A program made the position numbers and the translations under genes. A stretch of DNA of 64,000 nucleotides from Hymenoscyphus infarciens (taxonomy: Eukaryota > Ascomycota > Leotiomycetes > Helotiales > Helotiaceae), in the NCBI GenBank assembly GCA_001414345.1, contig LLCB01000083.1, forward strand, positions 124,001 through 188,000, written 5' to 3'. Position 1 is the first letter of the stretch; each line of letters opens with the position of its first letter. Shown piece after piece: positions 44,828-56,403 of the stretch. A model generated the notes under the pieces. That model was not told the origin of the DNA, searched no databases, and saw nothing but the letters and a program-made list of their open reading frames with translations.

Positions 44828-46201
44828 TAACTGGACAATAGTTGCCTAAAAATTAAAATTCTGTTTTATAGAAAGTGTCTTTAACTAACTTACTCCGCCT
44901 TAGGGGTGAAGGATTTCCTCCCTAATTTTCCCCATATTTAGCTATAGACCTACTATTTGTTGTTCTTTCTGTAAATTTAGCGCGGTTGTTCTGTTGGCCG
45001 CTCTACTATTCCCCTTCATGCCCTCCCTGTAAGGCTTTTTATGCATATAAGAAAGCTAGGCAATAGTCGGACCCTAAGTTGGTGTTTCAACATTTCAAAA
45101 ACTCGGGGGTCGTTACGTTTGTTACAAAAGTTCACTAGGCTGTGGCTGACTCTGTACCATCTCCAGCCTTTAAAAGAAACTTGGGCACTGGTTCAGAAAA
45201 ACGAATATGTCATCACCAGGATGTGTTTCGTTACTTCCTTATTTTTGGCACCAACAATAATCCCTAAATGAGTGCCCCTCTGAAGTCTGCCTTGGAAAAC
45301 TCGTGTCAGTCGGCTCCCAACCAACACAGGATCATCATTTGTACCCACTGCGCCTGGATTACATTTTTTTCTGCTGTTGGTTCTTTGCCCTGTTGGGGAG
45401 AAAACGAAGGGAGATTTTGGTGATGAATGGCTTTTAAATTTCTCTGTAGGTTGACATCTTGTTGAGTAAAAGTATAAAGGTGTGGAAGTGTTCTCACAAA
45501 TGAGATCTTTAAAGCAACAAGCCAATACACTCTACTTCAATCCTGACTTGAACTCCAAAAGCCTTTCTCCCATTACACCAAGTCATTTATATCTCTTATT
45601 TTCCTGCAGCACAGCTTTTACTTTTGTCAACTTGCAACACAAACCTACTCTCGTCTTCAGTTGAAAAGTTGCATCTATCCAAGTATCTTTTCATTGCTAG
45701 TCTCGGCGCTCAAATCTGCGAAGTTGCCGGACTTATCTCCTAACCTCTAGGCTTATATTCCACCTTTCAAAATCAGCTAAAGGAGCTCGATATTCGAGGC
45801 GCGATTACACTAAAGCCTGTTCTAAAGCCAGTTGAAGACCTAATAACCCCCAAAGAGGGGGCTATCCTAGTTCTCCTAGCTCTAATCTAGGAGATAGTAA
45901 TAATAGTGATAGAACGGAAACCTCTTATCGCTCTACTGCGGAGGAACGTTTTCAGCGACTTAAAGAGAATGACAGTAGCGAGCTAGGATATTTGTAGATT
46001 TTGACTCTAGATCAATATATCACTAGGGGCCGTGATGTTTTACAACGCAACCCGAGAGTGGACACACCTTATGATCACTATAGCTTAAGATATCGGACAA
46101 TATACAATGATATAGTCACTGATGGCGACTTAAAAAGCCGAACCGATCCAGTTGATGATCTTCGTGACACTGGAAAAGAGCTCAAGGAAATACACAGTGG
46201 A
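44828..46201. other. Intergenic region, no recognised gene
   Basis: Composition returns to normal after the TIR element. A minus-strand frame at 45525-45193 (110 codons) and plus-strand frames near 45041 and 46001 have no recognised motif. The last (DQYITRGRDVLQRNPRVDTP) follows an in-frame stop and a Ser/Asn-rich stretch, and may be a decayed gene. Confidence 0.35.
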
Positions 46202-46330
46202 TATTATGGGGTGCACACGTGACCTGGCGGACCTGTATATAGTTACGAAAGTGCCCCGCACTCTCCTCTCCTCTTAAGCAGACGTTTTACATACCACACA
46301 TTGATCATATTGAATCTACCTTCTTTTGAG
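46202..46330 (+). repeat. LTR-like remnant related to the 172-bp LTRs
   Basis: The string TATTATGGGGTGCACACGTG then ACCTGGCGGACCTGTATATA parallels the start of the nested 172-bp LTRs (TATTACGGGAAGGACACGTG, then AGCGGACCTATATATA), and GCAGACGTTTT follows at a similar distance. No partner LTR or target duplication is seen. It may be a diverged solo LTR. Confidence 0.45.
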
Positions 46331-46340
46331 CCTCGACTAG

Positions 46341-47006
46341 GGCAAGACAACGAATTCCATTCAATACGACCTTTCCTGTGATAGTGGACTTGAAGTCAAT
46401 GGCCAAAAGGTCAATGGCGAAAAGCAATGGTCAGAGCGAGGTTATATATCCAAGGCACCAGAATATGATGGCAAACCCCTAGACAATTTGCCAAATATTA
46501 CTTACATATTCATTGACAAGGAGAGTGGCACGGTTGTCGCTACTAATGTTTCCTCGAAAGTTGATCTTGACCCCCTTCCCAATGCAAATGGAGACATACC
46601 ACCGAAATTATTCAACAGCGAACTGATAGCCCAAAGTTTTACTGAGATTGCTGGTTCATTGGCTGATCTCAGACAACTGGCCCATTTCCCAATCGTTAAT
46701 GCTGGAACAAGACAAACAATTAAAGACGTATTCATCGCTAAAAAGGTTAAACCCGAATACTACAACAAGGGAGGAAAGCTCGAAATCCTTTCCACGGACA
46801 CCTCCTTTAACTCATTACTTAGAGATCCCTAGAGCGGTCTAGCTGGAACAGCAAATGGTCGTCCCTTAGCTTTATTGACTGCTGACCATGCCGCAACTTC
46901 GGATGGCTTACAGATTGTCAAAACCAATATTTGGTATACCACGCCTGTGAAAAATGCACAAGAAAGCGCCATGAGCTTCGAATTTGGACATCCGTCCCGT
47001 GACTAA
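46341..47006 (+). pseudogene. Unknown gene remnant interrupted by one in-frame stop
   Basis: A continuous 222-codon frame runs from GGCAAG at 46341, behind an ACTAG acceptor-like site, to TAA at 47004. The only interruption is TAG at 46830. The product includes SGLEVNGQKVNGEKQWSERG, PLDNLPNITYIFIDKESGTV, FTEIAGSLADLRQLAHFPIV and, after the stop, NGRPLALLTADHAATSDGLQ. Amino-acid composition and codon use look genuinely coding. I do not recognise the family. Neither an upstream start nor a good exon is found, and the LTR-like remnant lies immediately before it, so a 5' truncation by insertion is possible. A stop-skipping intron is an alternative to a pseudogene. Confidence 0.5.
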
Positions 47007-47699
47007 AAAATACGACACTAGTAAGTCTATTGTTACACCTTACCATGCAGTTCTGTATACTAATGAATCTAATATGCTAAGAAATTACACAACCAATGCA
47101 GGTACACTTATTGGTTGGGCTTGTCGCTAAAGTGGGAGGATGTAGCGTGAGGGCGTTCCAAGCTTTGTTTTCCAGTCTGGAACTTTCTTTAAAGATGTTC
47201 AAAGTACACTCGTTCGATCATGCTTTCAAAGGCGTGATGATAGGCTTCGAGGGGTTTCGTAAGGATAGAGGATTTGGTTTTTTACAAGTAAGAGTTTTGT
47301 AGATAAACAACAACGATTATTTACCAAGTTTTTTGTACTATCATACCGTCCCTTGTAACTTACAAGAACGCAAAATAGCACCGTTTGTTTCAAACCGTTT
47401 CTTTATGCTATATCACATATATAGACTTCTCTCTATCTGTCGGTATATATTCAAGGGTGAATATTACTTTGTAGGTGTACGTGACCTTCTTGCTTAAGAG
47501 GTTAAACATAATAGCGAGGGGATATAAAAATACAGGAACTTAATCATAAGTGGATATAGTAGGAAGGGTATAATAAAAGGAAACGACAGTATAAGGTATA
47601 ATAGTAAGAAATCGATAGTATATCATTTTAATAACCTATAACAGGTGCGAAAGCGAAGGCGAAAGAGAGAGAGAGAGAGAGAGAGAGAGATAAACAACA
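47007..47699. other. Intergenic relic sequence
   Basis: No supported gene; the 68-codon frame at 47096 has no motif. A GA microsatellite lies at about 47663-47691. Confidence 0.35.
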
Positions 47700-47789
47700 T
47701 AAGATCATACCTCTAATTCCAATCTTAAGAAGTAACACATATAACACTTCGCGCTTTGCGCTTTGCTATTTAGTGTATTTAGGATGCCG
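47700..47789. mobile_element. Relic right end of the large TIR family
   Basis: AAGAAGTAACAC, then CGCTTTGCGCTTTGCTATTTAG and TTTAGGATGCCG followed by TA, resemble the right end of copy 2 (AAGTAACACTTTGCGATTTGC ... TTTAGGATGC followed by TA). The central CCGACTTTTTGGTG block is missing. No left end was found, so it is a diverged relative or a truncated copy. Confidence 0.55.
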
Positions 47790-48050
47790 TAATTATTAAT
47801 TCCCCAATCTAGGGAGAAACTAAAACTCGCAACCCCAAGTATAAATATAAAAAAAATAAAAAAAATAAAAAAATAAGACAAAGAAAAAAGAAATTCCCTC
47901 CATAATCCATCTCCCCATCACAACCATAACAACCATAACAAACAATCCTCCCAAACATCCCCCGCAGCGCAAGTATCGTATTTTTTCAACAACCAACCAA
48001 CCAACCAACCAACCCATTCCCCCCCGTCAAATCACCTCGCATCCCCTCGC

Positions 48051-48953
48051 CTAAAAAGCCCCACTAGCAAATCCAAAGCCCCTCCCATTCTCACTCCCCC
48101 TCTCAACCCTAACCCGTCGTCCTAACCTCCTAACCCCCCGCTCAACCTTGGGAACCACCACCTCCAAAACCCCATTCTCCATGCTCGCTCTGATAGCCTC
48201 CTCCCTAACGGGTTCCGGGAAGGTGAAAGTCCGGTGGAAATCCCCCTTTAACCTCTCGCTTAGAAGAACCTTCCTTGCTGCTGTTTGTTGTTGAGGTTGT
48301 GGCTGAGGTTGTTGTTGTTGAGGTTGTTGTTGAAGTTGTTGCGGCTGGTCATGAGGCGTGGATAGAGGAGAAGTAGTAGTATCAGCCGCTTTATGATGAT
48401 TCGTCAAAAACTGCGGTTTCTGCCAAAGTGTCGCAGAAGTCTTCTCCTTCTCCAGCGGCAGTGAAGTTTGCCGTAAAGCCGTTCGTTGTGTCGGCTCCGG
48501 AGATTCATAAGCATTAGGTACGAAGCCCTCGGGACTCCTGGGAGGGGTAGATTCCTCCTTTGGTGGTTCCTCGTATTGATTCTGCATCACGGCGCCATTT
48601 TCGCCCTTTTCTCTTCTTTCCTCGCTCTCTCTCTCGACGTGGACTTGTTCCTGTCGTCCTGTCATTTCTTTTTCGCGTCGTCCGATGCCTTCGATGATGA
48701 GTCTTCTCTCGCCGCTAGACTCGACGTTTACGTCTTCGACGTTGACGCCGGGGATGTCGCCGTAGAGGTAGTAAGAGCCCTCATCCTCTTCGAGATCGAA
48801 ACGGGGGATGAAGCAGTTTACAAAACGGTGGCGATGCGAGAAGTGACGGTCGAATTCATCGATGTAGTTTACGACGGAATTGAAATCTTGGTCGATATTG
48901 TTTTTATTGAGGAGGGGGTTGAGGTGGGTTGTTAATTGAGTGAAGGGTGACAT
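48051..48953 (-). CDS. Small heat-shock protein (Hsp20/Hsp30 type) with a long insertion
   Basis: One exon, 300 residues. It is a holdase chaperone of the alpha-crystallin family, cytosolic and expected to form oligomers that bind unfolding proteins. The domain begins near residue 48 (CFIPRFDLEEDEGSYYLYGD then IPGVNVEDVNVE) with the IIEGIGRR strand at about 90. It resumes at about residue 237 with GDFHRTFTFPEPVREEAIRA, SMENGVLEVVVPK (the GVLxVxxPK signature) and a short basic tail. About 130 residues are inserted between the two halves: charged, Pro-rich, then Gln-rich (QQLQQQPQQQQPQPQPQQQ). Insertions are common in fungal Hsp30 proteins, but this one is long. It is divergently transcribed from the gene at 49627. 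No clear heat-shock-element array was seen, though the spacer was scanned only by eye. Confidence 0.92.
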   Translation of the reverse strand: MSPFTQLTTHLNPLLNKNNIDQDFNSVVNYIDEFDRHFSHRHRFVNCFIPRFDLEEDEGSYYLYGDIPGVNVEDVNVESSGERRLIIEGIGRREKEMTGRQEQVHVERESEERREKGENGAVMQNQYEEPPKEESTPPRSPEGFVPNAYESPEPTQRTALRQTSLPLEKEKTSATLWQKPQFLTNHHKAADTTTSPLSTPHDQPQQLQQQPQQQQPQPQPQQQTAARKVLLSERLKGDFHRTFTFPEPVREEAIRASMENGVLEVVVPKVERGVRRLGRRVRVERGSENGRGFGFASGAF

Positions 48954-49626
48954 TGTGGTGGTATTGGTATGCCTTTCTTGATGCTGGTATTCGTGTTGGT
49001 ATTCGTGTAGTCGGTGTATGTGTAGTTTTTAGGATGTTTAGCGAAGAGGAGAGATAATTCCATATCCGAGCATACCGTAGCAGTTATAAACCAAAGCAAC
49101 ACGTTATACTTCCGGTTTTCCCCATAACCTATCCAGTGAATAAAAAATCAGGTGTTCCACCATCCCCCCCCCCATCAACCAATAGCTTTCTTTGTTCCAT
49201 CATCGGAATGCAAAACATCACACCAGAATCACCTTTTTCCCCATTCACTCCCCCAGGATATCTCCACACCCCGATAAACCGAGTAAAGTCACCCCATAGA
49301 AGCATCGAGCCCTAATTTTCGTAAGCTGTGAATCAGATGACCTTCGATTCCTTAGAGATCCAATGGCAAAAGGCGGAGGATATTGAAAGCACGTCACAAT
49401 CTCCTGATCGCTTCAATTTGACCCCTCACGTAATCACGTGTTAGGAATTATTCACTGTGCAGGAATGTAAACAGTAACCCATTGCCACTGGACAAAGGAA
49501 GCTATAAAACTAGCTGCAAGCTTTCAGATAGAAACCATACAAATCCATAACTTCAAACATACAGAAGCAAAAAAACCAAGCAGAGAAATCAATAACACAA
49601 GACCAAGCAAACAAACACAAGTCATA
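48954..49626. promoter_or_regulatory. Shared divergent promoter region, Hsp20 and unknown gene
   Basis: A 673-bp spacer separates two start codons facing outward. The left side has GGTATTCGTGTTGGTATTCG repeats (about 48982-49008). A C-tract lies at about 49165. GTCACG, CACGT and ATCACGTG strings occur near 49390-49440. Two CACGTG/CACGTC-type sites could bind bHLH or bZIP regulators, but this is inference. Confidence 0.4.
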
Positions 49627-50462
49627 ATGTCGGCACCAGAGCAACTCTACCACATCAAACGCACGATTATCGACTACCGTAAGTAACCCCCAAAGCTGCC
49701 TCTCATTGAACTCCTTTCGAGACCTCCTTCCACCAATCCTCTCACTAACTCCCAAACCCACAGTCAACGACGCATCCGGCGCAACAAGAACCACAGACAT
49801 CCTAGCAACCTACACCGACCTCGCAGCCGCCAAAGCAGCCGCCTACAAAGCCCTCGCCTCAGAAGGCTACCTAGAAGATGATTTCCAGACGTACGAAGCG
49901 AACGGTCCCGAGGTAAAAGAATGGACTCACGGAAAAGGAGTTTTCGTCTTTGCCAAAGCACCCGCGGGACAGGAATTCGAGGTGAGGATTGATACCAAGC
50001 CCAACAGTCTCGCGTTGAAGGGAGGTGCGGATGGAAAGGTCGAGGGAGTATTTCATTATGGTAAGTCCTACCCCTTTCCGTTTGATCTTTCTGGGAAATG
50101 AAGAAATTCAAATGGACGAGAAGAAGAGAACACTAACGCCAGGTCTTGGAAAAACAGTTCTCCAAACCACCATCAACTACAACCTCGACCGCACAGGCGC
50201 CAACCAATTCACCGAAGTCGAAGGAATCTACAACTCATGGAAAGCCGCCTACGAAGCTGCCCACACCACGCTACTGGATGAAGGTATCACCAAGGAGTCC
50301 TTCGCAGAATACGATGAGAAGGAGGGCTTTGTGGGGGAATGGCCGTATGGTGATGAATGTGTTGTTCATGCTGTGACGCAGACGGGGGAGAACTTTAAGG
50401 TTCTTGTCAAGGCACCACCTAAGGCTTGTAAGCATCAGGAAGAGGGCGAACTGAAGGACTGA
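49627..50462 (+). CDS. Small conserved fungal protein of unknown function, internally repeated
   Basis: Three exons (49627-49678, 49764-50060 and 50143-50462) give 222 residues, all GT-AG and in phase. It begins MSAPEQLYHIKRTIIDYLND. Two similar halves are visible: TDILATYTDLAAAKAAAYKALASEGY ... YEANGPEVKEWTHGKGVFVFAKAPAGQEFEVRI, and FTEVEGIYNSWKAAYEAAHTTLLDEGI ... YDEKEGFVGEWPYGDECVVHAVTQTGENFKVLV. Each has a helix for adding up to A-x-L-xx-G, an acidic segment, a W-x-x-G turn and a strand ending in hydrophobic residues. No signal peptide, membrane segment or catalytic motif is present. The shared promoter with Hsp20 hints at stress expression, without proof. It resembles short proteins I associate with ascomycete genomes, of unknown role. 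Confidence 0.75.
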
Positions 50463-51868
50463 TGGATTGGGAAGTGAAGGAGTTGTATTTTTGAGCAAGC
50501 ATTTTTATGGGAAAGGCAGGGACTTTCATGTAATGGCAGATGAAAAACTCCACGGATTAGGCAGGGAAAAAATAATCATCTTTCATTCATGAGAAGTTTG
50601 CGAGTGCTGGTTGAATCCATCCTGGGAGCGAGGACAAGTTTTCACGAAACATAATAATACAATACAAGAGGAGGGAAGTTGGCCCTGATCCCTCATTCGT
50701 ACTGGTTCAATGAAATCCGAATTCTGAAACCACAAGTCCAAGAGTGGGGAGAAATATAAATGTAACATGACACCAGACGAAATAGAGTAAAGAAACCACT
50801 CGGTCGCAAGTAGAAAATGAGTACAAAACTATGGAACCGAAGCTGTTCTAAGAAAGTACTCGTATATCACTAGACCTCGGAGTCTCGGATTAATTCGACC
50901 AACCGACTAACCTGCTCCAGACTGAAATTCGAAATGGCATCGTAACACCATCCGTCCACCACTTTGATGAACGAATGCAATGCCAACAGCAACAATCCCG
51001 AGTTCCCGATCGTCTTTTCATCATACAAAACTCCGAATAAAATGAAGTGTAACGTGACAGCCACCTCGATCCGAAAGACCCCGCGATAAGATTAATAACC
51101 CCGCGATCACACATCGCACGCGCACCAACATGTGACAATCCCCTCCACAGGGCCTCACTGTAGTATCAAAAGAATCTCGGTGCCAAAGCCCCCGAAAATA
51201 CCAGGACATCCAGGCCAACTGTCTTCCAAAAAAGCAAAAAAAGCAAAACAGCCTCAATATAACCAGACACACCTCGACCGAAAGCAAGCATAAAGCAGCC
51301 CTCGGATCAAGAAAGGAAAATACAACCGGAACCAGCCAACTCGGTCCAGGGCCTTCGGTCAGTCGGTCCAGCTGATTCAGACCGACCTCAGCCAGGCCTC
51401 ACAACACCACAACACCACAATACCAAGCCCTGTCTCATCTCAAAGCCTCATTCTCAACCAATCTTCTAGACTCATGGTTAATGAAATCAGATGTTGCCCC
51501 CAAACCAGACCCGAGAGGGTATTGTGCATTGTCATGTCACACGCCTAAATAGCCTCATCCCACCATCGATATCATCCGAACAGACCAGACTGACTCTCAT
51601 CCATTAGTGTACATTATTCAGGAGAAAGTTAAGCTAGAAGCGCTTGTACCGCTCCTTGGACCTTGGTCTTTTCCTATTCACCACACCGCTTTATGCGTTG
51701 GAACTAGCGGATGTCCGAGGTGTGTTCTTTGGTGTGGTGTAGCAAGATATGCGACGGTGGGAACTTCCTCTTGTGGTTCTACTCTTTTTCCTCGGAGTGA
51801 GGATGACTGAGGATGAGGTGCAGAGGTTCGTTGTTGTGATCGACACCCAGGGCTGTCATGTCTTTGGT
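50463..51868. other. Intergenic region, no recognised gene
   Basis: Frames such as 51138-50890 (-) and 51607-51810 (+) are short and motif-free. The region carries normal base composition up to a G-tract at 51869. Confidence 0.35.
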
Positions 51869-51886
51869 GGGGGGGGGGGGGGGGGG
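51869..51886 (+). repeat. Poly-G tract at the hAT insertion site
   Basis: Eighteen consecutive G run directly into the 8-bp hAT target duplication, GTGGAGAA (51886-51893). The tract could form a G-quadruplex, and its length may be assembly-sensitive. Confidence 0.8.
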
Positions 51887-51893
51887 TGGAGAA

Positions 51894-54800
51894 CAGTGTG
51901 GTCGATAGTATTATCGTGATAAAATACTACAGTATTTTAGATTAATATATTATCATAATATCCCAGTAGTACATATCCAAATACACTATAATACTATCGT
52001 AATATCGTGATATCATATAGTATATCTTTTAATAACTCATAAGCGCTAAAACCCACTTTTTCTTAAAATAAGGCTATTTACACTTTTTTATATACTCTTC
52101 TGTCACTTTAAAACTATATAATAATAATAATAGATATTAATAAAATAATTAGTAGGAGTTGTTTATTATATACTAAATAGCCTAAACCGAGCGTATTAGA
52201 CGATTTTATAAGAAGCTAGTAGTTTAATTAAGTACGTAGCCAAAAGTCGCTTTTTAGTATATAAATTAATAGATATTTAGAGTATATATTATATATATAC
52301 TATACTAAGACCTAGGTCTTAGCATTCCTTACTAAATATTTTATATAAAGATCGTAGTATATAATTAATTATAACACTTTAAATTTAATAAGAAGTTTAG
52401 TAGTAACTAATTAGTATTTAATTAAATTTTTAGCGTTTAGAGCTTCTTTTTAGAAGACGTGGTTATTAAGAATAACTAACTTACTAGACATAACGTTTTC
52501 AAAATAATTAGCCTAGTAATAGTACCTTAACAACTAAGCCTTCTTATAACTCTTTATTTAATAATAAATCAATAGCGTATTATAAAATTCTTTAGATAAA
52601 GAGAAATAACTATCTAAGTACTTAAAATATAAGAATAAATATATACTACTAGAAAAAATAACGAAAATAAGTTTAGTTTATAGACCTCTTAAAACTCAAA
52701 CTAAAACTAGACCCACTATTCATCCTATAAGTAAAAGTACTCTTATCTAAGCTATCTTAAAACACGTCCTATATATTAAACACCTCCTTCTTACTCTAGA
52801 ATTAGCTAATAAGATTAAAGAATATAATCTTATACTAAGACTTTAAATATTTAAGCATCTCTATAGTATATATCTTAAGGTAATTACGTTAATCTATAAC
52901 TACTAATTTAGCTAAAGACTAGAGGCGTTCTACTAAGGCACTTAAACATAGGATAGAAAGTACGTCTATTACTATTCTATAAAGATTAGAATAGGCCTTC
53001 TTTTAAATAGGTTAGAGCTACTATTCAATTACACTTTTACTTATATCTTAAAGTAGAAGAGTATAATATTAAGCGTACTCATCACCTATAAGAGAGGGAA
53101 GCCTAGGTTAAAGCGTATTAGCTAAAAAGGAGTAAAATTAAAAAGTTAAAATAAAAAAGAGTAAAGTTAAAACAAGAGTTAAAACTCATCTCTTACTCCT
53201 CTTTTAAAATAAAAACTAGATAAACAAATTAAGTACTTAAGCAGATACTAGAGAGTAATAAAGTAGGCTAAACAACGTAATCTAAGGGTTAATATTAGTA
53301 TCGTTTATATAGCTAGATACTACCTTAGGGTAATAATCGTTATTCTATAGTTTTTCTACTATAGCCTAAGTAAGGACTATCTAGCTAGGTTCCTAGGCCT
53401 TTTCTAAGTACTCTTACTTATAAGCTAGGTAAAGTACTACTATAGTAGTATATACTAATAATCTCCTAGTTAAATCATAGTATTTAAAGATCTTTTCCTA
53501 CTCTAAGGTATTATTAGTAAAGTAAAAGAGAAAGAGAAGATTATTCACCTTTTTAAAGTAAGAATAGTATAGCTAGATTATTAATATACTTCTTTTAAGC
53601 CTTCTTAAAAAGAGAGAGAATAAAGTCTATTATTAAGATTATTTTATTAAGAGTTCTAGACATACTCTCAAGCGCTAATAAGAAGTACTTAAAAGAGCTA
53701 AAAAAGAGCCTTATCTAATTAAATTAGTAAGAGATTAAGAAGTAAAAGTAGTACTATACTTACTAAACCGAGTTTAGACTAATCACAAGTAGTAATCGTA
53801 TTATTAAGGTTAAACTTATATATATTCTAAAAGTACTTAATCTTAAGCTTTAAAGCAATCACTCTTTAAATACTTCTATACTAGGATATCTAGTATATTT
53901 TATTAGCTTAGAGTATAGTAAGGCCTCTAGTTAACTTCTTAAATTCGTCATATAATACTATACTTATATATATCTTTTTTATAAAGTTAAAGAGGTATTC
54001 AAAGGTATTACAAACTTCAAACCTCTATAAAGAGTTCTAGGAGTAGGTGTCTTCTAATTAGTTTATCTTAAGCTTAAAATCTATATACTTTTTAGAGGCT
54101 ATATCTCTAGCGACAAGGTAGAGTATATAGCATATATATTGAATTTAGTAGTACTTAGCCCAGCCTCTTATATTACTTTTACCTAGTACTAAAGCAACTT
54201 AGTAAAGTATAACGTTATTATTAAGTATATTATCTATAAGAAAGTAGCTAATTTTATTAAATATATCTATTAAAAGTAATAAGTATTTATTTAAGATTTT
54301 TAAGAGTATTTTTATATACTATAATCTTAGAGTATTTCAAGTAAAAAGAGTACTATATTTTCACCTATATAAGGCTCTTTAATTTATTTCATACTAAGTA
54401 TCACTTCTACTAGGTTACTAAACTCGTTAACTCTATAGGCTACATATCCTAGAATAGAAAGACTATTATCTAACTTCTACTTATTAGTAAATATATATAT
54501 TTTAGACTAGAATCTTAACAAATAATACTTCATTTTAGCAAAACCGTCCTAGTATTATCACTTAACCTAGTTATATAGTATAAAGTATACTTTAAGTAGA
54601 ATATCGCCTCTAAGGTTATTAAGATATTAAATAAGAGTATAAAAGGCCTCGTATTTAGTAAAGCATATAGGAAGGTTATAAGAGGCGATAAGGTTTATAA
54701 ATAAAACCTCTAAAGTATTAAGATTAATAGCTAAGTACTCGTTATTAAAGTTAGAATAGATTATATATATAATCTTACGCCTTTTTTAAGGGTTTTAGTA

Positions 54801-56395
54801 GGCTATATTCATAGCTTCTTTAATACTAATTTATCTCTTTTTAGTAGCCTTTTAGTATAGGGTTTCAATATCGATTCTATAATCCTTAAAGAGATAAGTA
54901 GCTATAATTTTAGTACTACTATTTATAGTATATCTCTTAGTATAGTACTTATAACGCTACTCCTAATAGCTAGTAGATTTATTACTAAGAAATTAGTAAG
55001 CTAATTATATTATTAGATTTAAGGGTTTCTTATATATAAACTATCTTATAATTCTCGTCGATTATATAGAGCTAAATATAGCTAGTTCGAGGTCTTTTAG
55101 TAGGCTTTTTCAGGATTTAGAACACTTCCTATAGATCTAAATAGAGCATACTTATATTAGTCACTACTAGCTTAGTTTTAAAGAGGTTCTCCTAGGAGCT
55201 TAAAGTACTTAAATAGGATAAAACAGGTAATATTAGTAGTAATTCCAAAGGAACGTAAGACTAAGAGCTTAATACCTAAGAGAACATAGTAAATTAGTAA
55301 AAAGTAAGATATAAAGGTAATAAATAAAGGATAAAATCGTAGAAGTGATTAGAGAGACCGAAGTTATTAAACTTTTAAAGTATTAATAGTAGTAGTAGGA
55401 GTTATAATTTTTTAATAACTAGTACTAAAAAGAGATAAGTAATAATTATAAAGCGACTTTAAGATAGATATAAAAGATAAAGATAAAAGACTTTTTAGAG
55501 AGAAAGAGAAAGCCTTTTAAAAACCTTTTTCATATCTAAAGTAATTATAATTAATACTCTTTAATCTATAAATAATTAAAGCATGTTTTAACTAATTATA
55601 GTACAGCGTGCTAAAACGCGTATTAAAGCTAAATTAAATATCTAAAGTCCGTTATCTTTAAAGCACGATTAAAAAGTATCTACGCTATAGAATTAAGTTT
55701 TAATTATATTATTAGAAAGCCCTAATTTAAGGCTTTCTTTTAAGCCTATATATATATTAATCGAATAAAAATTAAGTATATAAGACCTTATTTAAATAAA
55801 TAAAATCGTTTTATAGAAATATATATAAATTTTAGCTAGAGTAGTATAAAATCTAAATTTTTTAAACATCGATTTAGTTAATTTTTATATATAATTAAAG
55901 AGTAAAATTTAATAAATTTAATATACTAATCTATTATATTATAACTTTTAATCTAACGTTATTATTATTAAATTAGTACTTAGTATTAATAGAAACATAT
56001 CTAGAAATCCATCTTATATAAGCTATATTTATCACTTTATATTACTTAGATTAGTTTAAAAGCTATTTATATAATTCTTTTTTTAAAATACTCTATTTAA
56101 ATAGATCTATAATTCTAGCTATTCAGTACTATATTTTCTACACTATATATTATACTATATAGTTTTAAAAGATAAGGCTAAAAAGAAGTAGAGTTAAAAT
56201 CTAGGGTAAAAAGCTTAAATATTTAGGCTTAGTAACACTACGATATTATTATAATATCAATTAAAATACTAACAATATAAAAGATAATATTATTAGATAT
56301 CGTAGTATTTAAACGGTATAAATAGTACGTATTAAAGTAGGTTTCTAACAATATATCGTGGTAGTACAATATTACAAATACTATCGACCACACTA
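51894..56395. mobile_element. hAT-superfamily DNA transposon, RIP-destroyed
   Basis: The 4502-bp AT-rich block is flanked by a perfect 8-bp target duplication GTGGAGAA (51886-51893 and 56396-56403), diagnostic for hAT. The left TIR is CAGTGTGGTCGATAGTATT; the right, on the minus strand, is TAGTGTGGTCGATAGTATT, followed on both sides by ATATCGTG/TATCGTGA-type sequence. The size suits an autonomous hAT with a transposase gene, but CpA and TpG are nearly absent and no frame beyond 72 codons survives. The perfect duplication, outside the RIP target, contrasts with the destroyed interior. The orientation of the lost transposase is unknown. Confidence 0.92.
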
Positions 56396-56403
56396 GTGGA
56401 GAA

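Noticed and set aside
48486..48935. 149-codon plus-strand frame
   Set aside because: It is the antisense shadow of the Hsp20 gene.
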